Source of the DNA: Microbacterium amylolyticum
Lineage (GTDB): Bacteria > Actinomycetota > Actinomycetes > Actinomycetales > Microbacteriaceae
Length of the DNA stretch: 64,000 bases
NCBI RefSeq assembly: GCF_011046975.1
Contig: NZ_CP049253.1
Coordinates: forward strand, 868,001-932,000
Direction: 5' to 3'
The first letter of the stretch is position 1. The number at the start of each line of letters is the position of its first letter. Positions 35,004-47,884 of this stretch are shown one piece after another. Under the pieces are notes generated by a model. It saw nothing but the letters and a program-made list of their open reading frames with translations. It was not told where the DNA came from and ran no database searches. The position numbers were made by a program, and so were the translations under genes.

Positions 35004-36914
35004 ATGTCGTTCGTTCTGCAGAATGTGGTCTTCCCCACCGACCGCGACCCCGATCTTCTTCCGCTGTATCTCGATGCTGACACGTGGTCCGTCATCGATG
35101 AAAAGCCCGTCCGTGTGACGAACAGTGCTCACATCGGGGACGTTCTCGACCGGACGCGCCTGCGCGTTGCCGCGGGCAACCGCACGTCACTGGCCTCGTA
35201 CTTCAACGGGTTTCCGGCGTCGTACTGGCAGCATTGGACCAGCGTTCGTCAGGTGCGCCTCACGGTGCGCACAGAGGGCGCCGCCACGATTCTCGTGTAC
35301 CGATCCAACGGGTCGGCCGTGCAGCAGCGCATTGACACGGCGGAGGTCGCCGGCGAAGCAACATCGACCTTCGACATTCCGCTGACACAGTTCTCCGACG
35401 GCGGCTGGATCTGGTTCGACATCGTCGCCGACCGTGAGGACGTTGTTCTTGCGGGAGCCCAGTGGACAACAGATCACGAACCGGCCCGGAGCGGTAAGGC
35501 GTCGCTCGGGATCACCACCTACAACAAGCCAACGTACTGCGTCGAAACACTCGAAGCCCTTGCGGCAAGCCCCGATGTTCTCGACGTTGTCGACAGAATT
35601 TTCCTCGTCGACCAGGGAACGGATCGCGTTGACGGGCAGAGCGCGTACCCCGCCGTCGCCGAGGCACTCGGCGAACAGCTGCAGGTGATCACCCAAGCGA
35701 ACCTTGGGGGGTCGGGCGGCTTCGCCCGCGCAATGAGCGAGACGATGAAGCGCTCCGAGAGCGACTTCGTGCAGTTGCTCGACGACGATGTTCGCATCGA
35801 ACCCGAGTCGATTCGCCGCGCCGTCACGTTCGGCCGCTTTGCCACAACACCCGTTCTCGTCGGCGCACACATGTTCGATCTCCTCGATCGGCCGCGCCTC
35901 CACGCATGGGCCGAGGTCATCGACGAGCACCCCTTCATGTGGCGGAACCTGTTCCAGGAACAGATGCCGCACGATTTCCGTGAGGCGAACCTGCGCCAGT
36001 CACCTCTGTTGCACATGCGGATGGACGCCGACTACAACGGCTGGTGGATGTGCCTCATTCCGAAGGCCGCCATCGAAAAGGTCGGCCTCGCGATGCCCGG
36101 CTTCATCAAGTGGGATGACGCGGAGTATTGCCTGCGAGCACGCTCAGCCGGCATTCCCACCGTTTCGCTCCCGGGCGCGGCGCTGTGGCACGTGTCCTGG
36201 GTGGGCAAGGACGACTCCATCGACTGGCAGGCATACTTCCATGCGCGCAATCGCATCGTCGCCGGTCTCGTGCACTCCTCCGCGCCGGAGGGCGGCACCC
36301 TGATCCGTCACAGCAGGCGCGTCGATCTCAAGCACCTGATGATGATGCAGTACTACCCGGTCGCTCTGCGCAACCGTGCCCTGCGCGATGTGCTCTCCGG
36401 CCCCGCTCACATGCGCGAGGCGCTCGCCAAACGCATGCCGGAAGCGCGCGAACTGGCGAAGACTTTCCCGGAGACAATCGTTCATCGCGATCCCGAGCAG
36501 GTCCTGCATTCCCGCAAGGGTCGGCAGGTATTCGCCCGCCGCCGCCGTCACGAATTCGACAGCCCCGAGGGCATCAGGCTGCGCTGGTTCACGGCGAAGA
36601 CGCTTCTGACTCACTGGCTGAAAAAGCCGGCCACCGAAAACGTTGCTACGCCCGAGGTGGAATTCGGCAAGGACGATGCGCACTGGTGGCGGCTGCCCGC
36701 ATTCGATTCCGCGATCGTCAGCGCCGCCGATGGTTCCGGGAAGCAGATCTACACACGCGACCGTGGAAAGTTCCGGGGCATGCTGCTGGAGTCCATCCGG
36801 CTCCATCGCCGTTTGCAGCGCGAATGGCCGAGGCTGCAGCGCGAGTACCGCGCCGCGTTCGACCAGCTCGTCTCCGAGGATTCGTGGCAGAAGAGCTTTG
36901 AGGCGAACACATGA
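35004..36914 (+). CDS. GlfT2-like galactofuranosyltransferase
   Basis: 636 residues, almost exactly the size of mycobacterial GlfT2. The N-terminal jelly-roll (about 1-150) carries SLASYFNGFPASYWQHWTSV, a hallmark of GlfT2. The GT-A domain follows with the DDD motif (LLDDDVRI, 260-262) and later WDDAEYCLR (370-372) and ALWHVSW (His about 396). The C-terminal helices complete it. It should polymerise galactofuranose from UDP-Galf; Glf is encoded nearby. GGAG lies 11 bases before the ATG. The stop overlaps the next glycosyltransferase as ATGA. Confidence 0.88.
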   Translation: MSFVLQNVVFPTDRDPDLLPLYLDADTWSVIDEKPVRVTNSAHIGDVLDRTRLRVAAGNRTSLASYFNGFPASYWQHWTSVRQVRLTVRTEGAATILVYRSNGSAVQQRIDTAEVAGEATSTFDIPLTQFSDGGWIWFDIVADREDVVLAGAQWTTDHEPARSGKASLGITTYNKPTYCVETLEALAASPDVLDVVDRIFLVDQGTDRVDGQSAYPAVAEALGEQLQVITQANLGGSGGFARAMSETMKRSESDFVQLLDDDVRIEPESIRRAVTFGRFATTPVLVGAHMFDLLDRPRLHAWAEVIDEHPFMWRNLFQEQMPHDFREANLRQSPLLHMRMDADYNGWWMCLIPKAAIEKVGLAMPGFIKWDDAEYCLRARSAGIPTVSLPGAALWHVSWVGKDDSIDWQAYFHARNRIVAGLVHSSAPEGGTLIRHSRRVDLKHLMMMQYYPVALRNRALRDVLSGPAHMREALAKRMPEARELAKTFPETIVHRDPEQVLHSRKGRQVFARRRRHEFDSPEGIRLRWFTAKTLLTHWLKKPATENVATPEVEFGKDDAHWWRLPAFDSAIVSAADGSGKQIYTRDRGKFRGMLLESIRLHRRLQREWPRLQREYRAAFDQLVSEDSWQKSFEANT

Positions 36915-37897
36915 CCGAAGGACCGAAGGACACCACCGTGGCGCAGGAATTCGATCCCCGCACGTCGACGATCGTCATCGTCACCTTTAATCGCTCACAC
37001 CTGCTGACGCGTCTGCTCGCATCGATCAGCACCATGGATCCGAAACCGGGTCACGTCGTCGTCATCGACAATGCGTCGACGGACGACACAACCGATATCG
37101 TGGCCGGGTTCGACGGCAAGATCGGGGCGGAGATCGTCTACCGCCGACTCGACACCAACACGGGCGGTTCCGGCGGCTTCAGCGAGGGGATGCGCACCGC
37201 GTACGATCTCGGCTCGGAGTGGATCTGGCTGATGGACGATGACGTCGAGGTTGTTCCCGACGGTCTGTCGCGGCTGAGCGCCTGGACGCCCCGCTTCCGC
37301 CACATTCAGGGCCGCCGCTACGACTATGACGGCTCCGAGTTCTACTGGCAGTACCGCGTTTCACCCTCTCTCGGTATCCCGATCCCCTTCGCACCGGCCG
37401 GCTTCGACGATTCTGGCTACCGCGAGATGAACTCCGGTTGCTTCGAGGGAATGTTCATCCACCGCGATCTGGTGGCGAAGATCGGCCTGCCCGACCCACG
37501 GTTCTTCATCTACTGGGACGACACGGTCTACGGTTACCTCGCCTCACGGCACGAGCCGTGTGTCATCGTCAACGAGTTCGTGCTGCGCCGCACACGCGAA
37601 ATCAAGCAGTGGGACATGGGAACACGGCACCTCAACGCCTCCAGCGACATGTACCGCTACTACATCATGCGTAACCGCGGCATCATGCGTCACTACTATG
37701 CCGCGAACGGCGACTACCGCCCCCTCGCTTTTGCGCTCGGCACGGCCGCGACATTCGTCAAAGAGATGATCCGTCTCGCCTTTGTCGAACGGAAGATCAC
37801 GAAAACGGGCTGGTCGAACCTGTGGCGCGGCATGCGTGATGGATGGCAGATCTCACGCAACCGCGACTTTGGCATCATGCCGCCGCTGGCGGGCTGA
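36911..37897 (+). CDS. GlfT1-like family 2 glycosyltransferase
   Basis: 328 residues. A single GT-A domain with TSTIVIVTFNRSHLLTRLL, the NTGGSGGFSEGM donor-binding region, LMDDDVEVV (DDD at 109-111) and FIYWDDTVYGYL (202-204). It resembles GlfT1 (Rv3782), which puts the first galactofuranose residues on the lipid-linked acceptor. The coupling (ATGA, 36911-36914) to the GlfT2-like gene supports initiation by this enzyme and elongation by that one. The acceptor is unknown. Confidence 0.82.
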   Translation: MTEGPKDTTVAQEFDPRTSTIVIVTFNRSHLLTRLLASISTMDPKPGHVVVIDNASTDDTTDIVAGFDGKIGAEIVYRRLDTNTGGSGGFSEGMRTAYDLGSEWIWLMDDDVEVVPDGLSRLSAWTPRFRHIQGRRYDYDGSEFYWQYRVSPSLGIPIPFAPAGFDDSGYREMNSGCFEGMFIHRDLVAKIGLPDPRFFIYWDDTVYGYLASRHEPCVIVNEFVLRRTREIKQWDMGTRHLNASSDMYRYYIMRNRGIMRHYYAANGDYRPLAFALGTAATFVKEMIRLAFVERKITKTGWSNLWRGMRDGWQISRNRDFGIMPPLAG

Positions 37898-37909
37898 CAT
37901 ACTGGTCCT

Positions 37910-38359
37910 ATGCTCGAGATCGGCGAAGACGCACAGATCGATTCCTCCGTGCGCATGTTGCACAACGCCTCGGTCACGATCAGAATAGGCGACCGCACCA
38001 AGATTTATCGTGGAAGCGAGATCACGGGAAGCGTCACAATCGGCGACGAAGTGTTCATCAATCGCGACGCGTATATCCGCCCCAAGACCACGATCGGTAA
38101 TCGAGTAAATCTCGGCCCCTTCGTGCGCCTCGTCTCGGACACGCACGATATTGGCCCTGCGTCGAAACGTGCAGGCACACCGCGCCACGACCCCATCGTG
38201 ATCGGAGACGGCACCTGGATTGGCGCGGGCGCCACCGTGCTGGCTGGCGTCACAGTAGGTTCAGGCGTGATCGTTGCTGCGGGCGCCATCGTGACCGAGG
38301 ACGTACCCGACGGCGTTCTCGTCGGCGGTATTCCCGCCCGCATCATCCGAGAGCTCTAG
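37910..38359 (+). CDS. Left-handed beta-helix (hexapeptide) acyltransferase
   Basis: 149 residues. Imperfect hexapeptide repeats run throughout (GDRTKIYRGSEITGSVTIGD, GNRVNLGPFVRLV). The active-site-like SDTHDIG (His about 77) and GDGTWIGAGATVLAGVTVG are of the LbH/WbbJ O-acetyltransferase type. It could O-acetylate the glycan made by the upstream enzymes. CATACT lies 6 bases before the ATG, although the gene is only 12 bases past the upstream stop, so it may have its own promoter as well as reading through. Confidence 0.85.
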   Translation: MLEIGEDAQIDSSVRMLHNASVTIRIGDRTKIYRGSEITGSVTIGDEVFINRDAYIRPKTTIGNRVNLGPFVRLVSDTHDIGPASKRAGTPRHDPIVIGDGTWIGAGATVLAGVTVGSGVIVAAGAIVTEDVPDGVLVGGIPARIIREL

Positions 38360-38395
38360 TCTCGCCTCACGCGTCGGTCACGAGTCGATCTGCCC

Positions 38396-39133
38396 CTATG
38401 CCTCGTTGTCCGCGGAGTACTGCGCGAGAACCTCGTCGATCGGAGAATCCATCGCGAGACGGTGGTCGCGAATATAGAGACCCCGAGAGCAGAACCGCTT
38501 GAGGTCGCGCTCATTATGGCTCACGAAGAACAGCGTGCGTCCCTCGGCGAGAAGCGCATCGATGCGCTGGTAGCACTTCTGACGGAAGGACTTATCGCCA
38601 ACCGCCAAAACCTCGTCGACGATCAGAATCGGCTCGTCAAGCTGCGACACGACCGAGAAGGCGAGCCGCACCTTCATGCCGCTCGAGAGGTGTTTGTACG
38701 CTGAATCCTGAAATTCCTCGAGTTCGGCGAACGCGATGATCTCGTCGTACCGCTCGGCGATCTGCTTCTTCGACATGCCGTGCAGGCCCGCCGTAAGGCG
38801 GACGTTTTCGCGAACGGTCAAGTCGCCGACGAAACCGCCGGTGAGCTCAATGAGAGGGGCAACACCATCGTTGACGGTGACAGATCCCTCGTCGGGCAAC
38901 AAGACCCCGGCGACGAGCTTCAAGAGCGTCGATTTACCCTGCCCATTCCGCCCAACAACGCCGATCGACTCCCCCGGCCGCACATCAAACGAGACACCTT
39001 GTAGTGCCCAGAACTCCCCCTTCGGCGTGCGACGGCTGGAACTCGCGAACATCGACTTGATGCTGCGGCGACCCCGCCTATTGCGGCGAAAACGCACGCC
39101 CAGATCCGAAACAGAGATCGCGACGTTCGTCAT
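38396..39133 (-). CDS. Polysaccharide ABC exporter ATPase 1 (Wzt-like)
   Basis: 245 residues. Walker A GRNGQGKS, signature HLSSGMKVRLAF, Walker B ILIVDEVLAVGD and the switch VSHNERDL are all present. It has no C-terminal carbohydrate-binding domain, so it is the short Wzt/TagH/RfbE type, like Rv3781. It overlaps the permease stop as TGATG at 39131-39135. With that permease it forms the first of two polysaccharide exporters in the locus, placed next to the GlfT1/GlfT2 genes as in mycobacteria. Confidence 0.92.
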   Translation of the reverse strand: MTNVAISVSDLGVRFRRNRRGRRSIKSMFASSSRRTPKGEFWALQGVSFDVRPGESIGVVGRNGQGKSTLLKLVAGVLLPDEGSVTVNDGVAPLIELTGGFVGDLTVRENVRLTAGLHGMSKKQIAERYDEIIAFAELEEFQDSAYKHLSSGMKVRLAFSVVSQLDEPILIVDEVLAVGDKSFRQKCYQRIDALLAEGRTLFFVSHNERDLKRFCSRGLYIRDHRLAMDSPIDEVLAQYSADNEA

Positions 39134-39933
39134 CACAGCTCCTTCAGAACGGAACGCTCGAGGCGTCGAAACACGATGACGCCGATGATGAGAGCCGCGA
39201 CGGAAATCGCGGCGCTCGAAGCGATCGAGACGGTATCCCACTGCTCGGGGAAGAACGCTGCCCGATACAGCGAGAAGATACCGGCGAGGGGATTGGCGAT
39301 TCCCAGCCAGTCGAAACCGTTGGGGAGATCCTGAACGCTGTAAATAATGGGCGTCGCATAAAACAGCGCGCGCAGGATGAGCTTCGTCGTACGCGCCAGA
39401 TCGGTGTAAAGAACGCACAGCGGCGCGATGATGAGCCCGAGTCCCACGAGCAGGCAGGCCTGCAGCGTGACGGCGACGGGGAACCACAAGACGCCCCAAG
39501 TAAGGTTTGCTCCGGCGAAGATGGCGAATACCGCGAGAACCGGAAGCGAGAAAAGGAACTCGAACCCTTTCGACAACACAATGCGCCCTACCCAAATCGA
39601 GCGGGGAATCGCCGTCGATCGCACGAGTTTTGCGTCGCGATTGAATGCCGTCGTCAGGTCGCCCGTAGCCGAGTTAAACCACATCCACGGCAAAAGGGCC
39701 GAGATGAGAAACACGATGTACGGCTCAGCACCAACCGTCCGGTGGAAGATCTGCGTGAAGACAAACCAGTAAATCAGGCTCATCACGAGCGGATCGAGAA
39801 CGCTCCACAGGTATCCGAGCCAGCTCGTCGCGTACCGCACGCGCAGATCGCGCGCAGAGAGCAACCACAGCGAATGGGCATACCGCCGCATGCCGCGCCG
39901 CCCACTTCTTACCCGAGTCATCGCGCTGATCAT
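39133..39933 (-). CDS. Polysaccharide ABC exporter permease 1 (Wzm-like)
   Basis: 266 residues with six membrane segments typical of ABC-2 transporters (PLVMSLIYWFVFTQIF; PYIVFLISALLPWMWF; FLFSLPVLAVFAIFAG) and the cytoplasmic motif SARDLRVRYATSWLGYLW. It resembles Rv3783, which exports the lipid-linked galactan in mycobacteria. Start ATG 39933; ATG 39921 is an alternative. Coupled to its ATPase gene downstream. Confidence 0.9.
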   Translation of the reverse strand: MISAMTRVRSGRRGMRRYAHSLWLLSARDLRVRYATSWLGYLWSVLDPLVMSLIYWFVFTQIFHRTVGAEPYIVFLISALLPWMWFNSATGDLTTAFNRDAKLVRSTAIPRSIWVGRIVLSKGFEFLFSLPVLAVFAIFAGANLTWGVLWFPVAVTLQACLLVGLGLIIAPLCVLYTDLARTTKLILRALFYATPIIYSVQDLPNGFDWLGIANPLAGIFSLYRAAFFPEQWDTVSIASSAAISVAALIIGVIVFRRLERSVLKEL

Positions 39934-39977
39934 ATGTCAGCGAAACGTGCGCGACCTGCAGGCGCGTCGACTCGGGA

Positions 39978-40658
39978 TCACATGCAGCGGGAGGTGTAAG
40001 TGGCGGGGTCAGTTGACGAGTGCGCCAAGTCAATCACCGTCACTGTTGCGGGCAGATCCTGGTTCTGCTCTGGCTGGCTCGCGATCAGGACGACACCGAC
40101 ACCCTGCCCCTCATGAACCCAGATCGGTCCCGCACCATGCACCCAGCCCTGTGCGACCGGTTCACCCAGCAGCGCAGGAAGCTCGTCATGATCTTCGACG
40201 ATGCCGACTCCTTCGATGTCCTTCGGCCCCCTGTACCGCGCGGCCATCTCAGTAACGACACCGTCGTACGCCGTGACCCACAGCCCCGCGTCCCAGAACT
40301 CTGACTCCCCGGCTTGCACAAGCGAGCATCCGGCAAAGCTCGGACGTTCGTCATGCTGGATCTCCGCACCCAGAATCTGGGCGGCATCGTCGATCGACAT
40401 CCCGAGATGCAACGGGCCCACTGATTCGGTGGAAATCGGCCAGGTCAGCAGATCGGCAACGTCGTAGTCGGGCTCCGGCTCCGGCTCCGGCTCCACGAGA
40501 TCCGGAGTGGCATCATTCGCGTTCTGCACATTCTCTTCGGCCGGCGAGATTATCGATCCGTCCGCATCATCGGCAGCGCTCGTCGCTCAAGAAACCAAAG
40601 AAAGGGCGAAAACAGCGGTTGTCGCACCGGCGATGAGGCGCGCGAAGTCTACGGACAC
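39978..40658 (-). pseudogene. Secreted protein gene with an in-frame TGA in the signal peptide
   Basis: From a GTG at 40658 (AAGG 8 bases upstream) the frame reads a signal peptide: SVDFARLIAGATTAVFALSL, then VS, then TGA at 40587-40589, and continues in the same frame with ATSAADDADGSIISPAEEN into a complete 200-residue mature region. The join is exact, with no frameshift, and a TGG-to-TGA change would explain it. The mature part has an EPEPEPEP segment, a GPLHLGMSIDDAAQILG motif found in small exported domains, and a C-terminal cysteine. The downstream GTG at 40529 (183 codons) could restart translation but would lack the signal. It may be a recent nonsense mutation or a base-calling error. 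The function is unknown. Confidence 0.7.
40471..40494. repeat. Tandem hexanucleotide repeat, 4 copies
   Basis: GGCTCC is repeated four times without interruption. On the minus strand it encodes alternating Glu-Pro in the secreted protein gene described above. Being a multiple of three, slippage would change the length but not the frame. Confidence 0.85.
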
Positions 40659-40727
40659 GAAGAGAACCTTACTGAGGCGAATTTACGACCCACCATAGCG
40701 CTGACGTCGACGAGTTCTTGCGCACCG

Positions 40728-42746
40728 TCAGCGCACGAATACATCCTCAATGCGCTCAACGACATACGGCATCATTGTGCGAACGTACGTACCTGTGAGG
40801 TGGTGCCCATCGCGGTACATCAGCACGTTTCCTTGGGCAACGCCACACATCTCATCTCGGCAGAAGAGATCCATCGTGTCGACCAGTGGCACGGCACCAT
40901 CCGTCCGCTCGGCGGCCACGGCTACGAGGTCCGGAGAGCGCGTGCCATCAGTCAACGAGAAGTCGCACGCACCGGCGGCAATGTCGTCCAGGGAACGCTG
41001 CACAACGCACTCTGAGACGTCCTCGGGAAGACGTGGGTTATCGGTAACGGCGATAACCTGGGTTCCTCGAGCCTCAACCGCCTCCCACGCGTCGAGATAC
41101 GCAGAAACACGTTCCTCCGAGTGCTCTCGATCTCCGCGGCCAGTTGTTACGAGCAAGAGGTCATACGGGGCCCCCGTCATGAGTTGGTCGTCAATCTGAC
41201 TCTGACGCCGCTCACATCGCTCGCTTGAAATCGGCTCGCCCCAGATGCAACCGTTGCCGACGAAAGTGTCGAGCCTCCATCCCAGCTCTTCCGCCTCGTC
41301 CCGCAAGCCGGCGGCAAACATCGCGGCGTGGGAGTTTCCGACGATCGCCACGCGCAGCGCGTCCTCGCCCTCGGCGCCGAGGCGGCAGGTCGTGATATCC
41401 ATCGCTTCAGCGGCCGTGTAACAGCCATACGCCCCCGCAGTGTCCGCGAGCAAGTCACCCCGAGCAGGAACAAGGAGTTCTCCGCGTTGCACGCCGTCGC
41501 ACCCGTCAGCCACTGCGGCTGCGGCCCCGAAGCACTCGGCTGCGCGTTCATCAGAGGCGAGCTCTTCCAGAGCAGCCTCCTGTTGTTGGACTGCCTGAGC
41601 GTTCAGCGCGTCCCGCGACCAGACCGTTGCTCCTGCCGTCGCGACGGCCACCGCGACAAGCGCGAGTGCCGCAACAAGTCTGGTTCCGGACGTGCGGTCG
41701 CCGTAGACCCGCAGCGGAGTCTCGATGAAACGTGTGGTCACCCAGGACAGAGCAATCGAGGCCACAATAATTCCCAGGCCGTGCGAGATAGGGATCTCGT
41801 GCTCGCCCGTAATGTGTCGATAGAAGATCACCAGCGGAAAATGCCAGAGGTAGATCCCATAAGACAGCCCGCCCAACCACACCAGCGGTCTGCGAGAGAG
41901 CAACCAGGGAGCGTGCCCCAGAGTGTTGCGTTCTGTGCCCGCGAACAAAATCATCATGGCGGCCAGCACGGGCCACAATGCAACGGCGCCGGGAAATTGA
42001 TTGTCGACGTCCAGCACGATGGCGCAGGACACCACGCCAATGAGACCGGTCCATCCAAGAACAAGAGCGACCCCTCTTGGCAGCGACACCTTCACGATGG
42101 CGAACGCGACGATCGCGCCGATCGCGAACTCCCAAGCACGCGCAAACGTCGAGAAGTAGGCGTAGGGCTGGTTGACGGATGTGAACCACACGGAATAGGC
42201 GAACGAGACGGTTGCGACGCCGATGAGCAGCCCGAAAGCTACCCGCTTTGCTCGAGCCGCGCGCCCCGCAGCGAGCGCCAATGCGATGAGAAACAGCACC
42301 GCCCACAGCACATAGAACTGCCCCTGGACCGACATCGCCCAGAAGTGTTGCACCGGGGTGTGCGGATCTTCTGCATCGAGGTAGTCGACAGCAGACTCAG
42401 CCAGCTGCCAGTTCTCGAAGTACAACGCCGATGCGAATACCTCTCGCAGCGCACGGTCTCGAAGAACATCCGGCATCCATACCCAGACTCCAGCGATAAC
42501 AACGAGCAACACGAGAAGCGCTTGAGGCAACAACCGCCGAATCAGGCGCCCCAAAAACATCAACGGACGGACCCTGCCGAATCGGTCCAGTTGAGTGAGC
42601 AACGTCGTCGTGATCAGTAAGCCTGATACAACGAAGAAAACGTCGACTCCGCCAGATACGCCGCCGACCCAGATATGCCATACCGCGACAAGCAACGCGG
42701 CGAGCGCCCTGAGGCCCTCGATCTCCGGCCTGTGAACCCGCTTCAT
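40728..42746 (-). CDS. OafA-type acyltransferase 3 with SGNH domain, copy 1
   Basis: 672 residues. An N-terminal acyltransferase-3 domain (HRPEIEGLRALAALLVAVWH, residues 5-360, about 10-11 membrane segments) is fused to a C-terminal SGNH domain with block I IVGNSHAAM and block V YRDGHHLTGTY. Such fusions transfer acetyl groups onto surface glycans. ATG 42746 is used; GTG 42770 and ATG 42872 are in frame upstream. It is the paralogue of the gene at 55591-57717. Confidence 0.88.
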   Translation of the reverse strand: MKRVHRPEIEGLRALAALLVAVWHIWVGGVSGGVDVFFVVSGLLITTTLLTQLDRFGRVRPLMFLGRLIRRLLPQALLVLLVVIAGVWVWMPDVLRDRALREVFASALYFENWQLAESAVDYLDAEDPHTPVQHFWAMSVQGQFYVLWAVLFLIALALAAGRAARAKRVAFGLLIGVATVSFAYSVWFTSVNQPYAYFSTFARAWEFAIGAIVAFAIVKVSLPRGVALVLGWTGLIGVVSCAIVLDVDNQFPGAVALWPVLAAMMILFAGTERNTLGHAPWLLSRRPLVWLGGLSYGIYLWHFPLVIFYRHITGEHEIPISHGLGIIVASIALSWVTTRFIETPLRVYGDRTSGTRLVAALALVAVAVATAGATVWSRDALNAQAVQQQEAALEELASDERAAECFGAAAAVADGCDGVQRGELLVPARGDLLADTAGAYGCYTAAEAMDITTCRLGAEGEDALRVAIVGNSHAAMFAAGLRDEAEELGWRLDTFVGNGCIWGEPISSERCERRQSQIDDQLMTGAPYDLLLVTTGRGDREHSEERVSAYLDAWEAVEARGTQVIAVTDNPRLPEDVSECVVQRSLDDIAAGACDFSLTDGTRSPDLVAVAAERTDGAVPLVDTMDLFCRDEMCGVAQGNVLMYRDGHHLTGTYVRTMMPYVVERIEDVFVR

Positions 42747-42774
42747 CCGCGCCTGCGATGTGGCGGGCACCGCG

Positions 42775-45988
<3,214 letters not shown>

Positions 45989-46098
45989 GAGACGTGCCGA
46001 TGCAGCACCTGACGGTGAAAGCGGGATACATCGCGTGTGTTCATACGCCCCATCGTTTCACTGCCGGGCCTGCTCGCCTGAGAGCATAGCCTTGACGC

Positions 46099-47883
46099 GT
46101 GTCGAACTACACGTTCATCGTGACGAACGCCGCGCGCCGAGCGCAGTGCGATTCTTGGGTTAATGCCCACGCATCTGCGACGGACGTTTTGCGATTCTCC
46201 CTCGGCCGTGGCCGTACTCTGACCATCGTTAGCGCCGACGTGAAAAGGAGTGTCGCGGGAACAACATTCTTCCGCGGGACACTCTTCGATCTAGAGCACG
46301 GATGCGCGGTTTTCGGCCCTATGGGCTGGGTGCGCGCTCCCTCCCCCGTAAGAAACAGGGCTGGCGCTCACGACGGAATGCATATCATCGCACGCTGGGA
46401 TGGGGGCCTCCATATCGATCGCGATGTCTTCGGCTGTGCACGCTTGCTCACAACCGAAGGCAACGGATATGCCGCCCTTTCCGATTCCCTCACTGTGCTC
46501 GCCGAACTACGCCGGGCGATGGGTGACCGTGTCACACCTCATGAGCAGTCGCTCCTCGCGCGTGTTCCGCGGACTGAAATCGTCGGCGGACAAACGTCGC
46601 CGCAGACGATTGCAACCGAGATCTCCTTCGTTCCGCCTGGTCATGGTCTTCGCCTCTCACGCTGGACGTGCTCCTGGCGGCTGACTGGCACTCCCCTGTT
46701 CGACCGTCTGTCCGCGAGCCCCGATTCTTATACAACGGGGATTCGCGAGGGTGCGGCAAACATCGGTCGCGTTATGGCGACGCTGATGACGGTACCCCGC
46801 TGGCGCACGAGCCTCAGCTTGTCTGGTGGCTACGACTCTCGTCTCGTTCTCGCCGCGGCCTCTGCATCAGGTGTCGCGCACAAGCTCTCGATCGACGTCA
46901 CCGATACCGGCCGCCCCGAACTCGCTGATGACGTCAATGCGGCGGTCGGCGTCGCCCGTGCGCTCGGCCTCAACGCGCGCATGCACGATTTGTCACCACA
47001 AACGCACAAGGCTTCAGATCGCGAGCTCACCGAATGGGCGGCGAGCTTGCTCGGTGTTTACGACGGCTACGGCCCCGTTCGTGGATCGCACGTACCGCCG
47101 CGAACTTTCCCTCTTCAAGGCCTCGGCGCCGGCGCCATCAAAGGCGCCTGGGGATGGATACACCGAAACGCACTGGTCGATCGCACTGGTGCCACAGGGG
47201 AGATCCGGGAAGCCGTGGATTCTCAGCTTCGCTTGGCTTTGCGGAGCCTTGGAGCATCCGAAGATGATCCCCGCGCGAGCGAGCTTTTCTACCTCGGCTA
47301 TCGAAATTCACTTCACGGCACGGCCCACGATGCACGGCTACGCATGACGGGAGTCAACCCTCTGATGCAGTGGGGCCTCGCACGACTCGGTCACTCACAG
47401 TTGACGCCATCATCATTCGCTGGCTCAGGCGACATCATCATTGACATGGCGGCAGTTTTGTCGCCCGAGATCGCTTCCCACCCCTATGACAGCCCCGCAC
47501 GCGCGCGTCGCTTCGAACACCTCACATCCAGGTGTCGCGAACTCGGCGGGACCGTCGCTCAACCGAAACCGCTGGAGGTCTATGGTCACCCTGATGATGT
47601 CGTTGCCGGCCCCTCTCACTTCTCACTCAACGTGGCGCGATCTGCGGGTTTCTTGGGCGCGCTCGCACCCGAGCCGACCCTCGCCCGTGCCAAGGCTGCG
47701 CTCGATGTCCTTCCGACGAGCGGGCTACGTGCCGCGTACCTCGACATGCTCGCGAACGCACGTTGGCGCATGGAGAAGTCTGGCCCTGACGTGACGTTCA
47801 CGGGAGTGACCCTCCCACGCCTGTCCGCGCTTGATATCTTCACCGGGGCCGGGTCTATCGAGACGCGTTGCCTCGAGCGCTGA
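46099..47883 (+). CDS. Asparagine-synthase-like ATP-pyrophosphatase without glutaminase cysteine
   Basis: 594 residues. The C-terminal half is an asparagine synthase domain with the ATP-pyrophosphatase motif SLSLSGGYDSRLVLAAA (SGGYDS at 242-247). The N-terminal ~190 residues keep the Ntn glutaminase-like layout (DGGLHIDRDVFGCARLL) but the protein begins MSNYTF, so the catalytic Cys2 is absent and glutamine hydrolysis is not expected. It may use ammonia or another amine to make an amide, for example on a uronic acid from Ugd. TAGCCT lies 6 bases before the GTG. The reaction is unknown. Confidence 0.78.
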   Translation: MSNYTFIVTNAARRAQCDSWVNAHASATDVLRFSLGRGRTLTIVSADVKRSVAGTTFFRGTLFDLEHGCAVFGPMGWVRAPSPVRNRAGAHDGMHIIARWDGGLHIDRDVFGCARLLTTEGNGYAALSDSLTVLAELRRAMGDRVTPHEQSLLARVPRTEIVGGQTSPQTIATEISFVPPGHGLRLSRWTCSWRLTGTPLFDRLSASPDSYTTGIREGAANIGRVMATLMTVPRWRTSLSLSGGYDSRLVLAAASASGVAHKLSIDVTDTGRPELADDVNAAVGVARALGLNARMHDLSPQTHKASDRELTEWAASLLGVYDGYGPVRGSHVPPRTFPLQGLGAGAIKGAWGWIHRNALVDRTGATGEIREAVDSQLRLALRSLGASEDDPRASELFYLGYRNSLHGTAHDARLRMTGVNPLMQWGLARLGHSQLTPSSFAGSGDIIIDMAAVLSPEIASHPYDSPARARRFEHLTSRCRELGGTVAQPKPLEVYGHPDDVVAGPSHFSLNVARSAGFLGALAPEPTLARAKAALDVLPTSGLRAAYLDMLANARWRMEKSGPDVTFTGVTLPRLSALDIFTGAGSIETRCLER

Positions 47884-47884
47884 T

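Noticed and set aside
40471..40494. Phase-variable simple repeat
   Set aside because: The unit is six bases, so slippage keeps the frame and cannot switch the gene on or off.
46099..47883. Lasso-peptide cyclase or beta-lactam synthetase cluster
   Set aside because: No B1/B2 leader peptidase or RiPP recognition gene, no short precursor and no transporter of that type nearby; glycan genes surround it.
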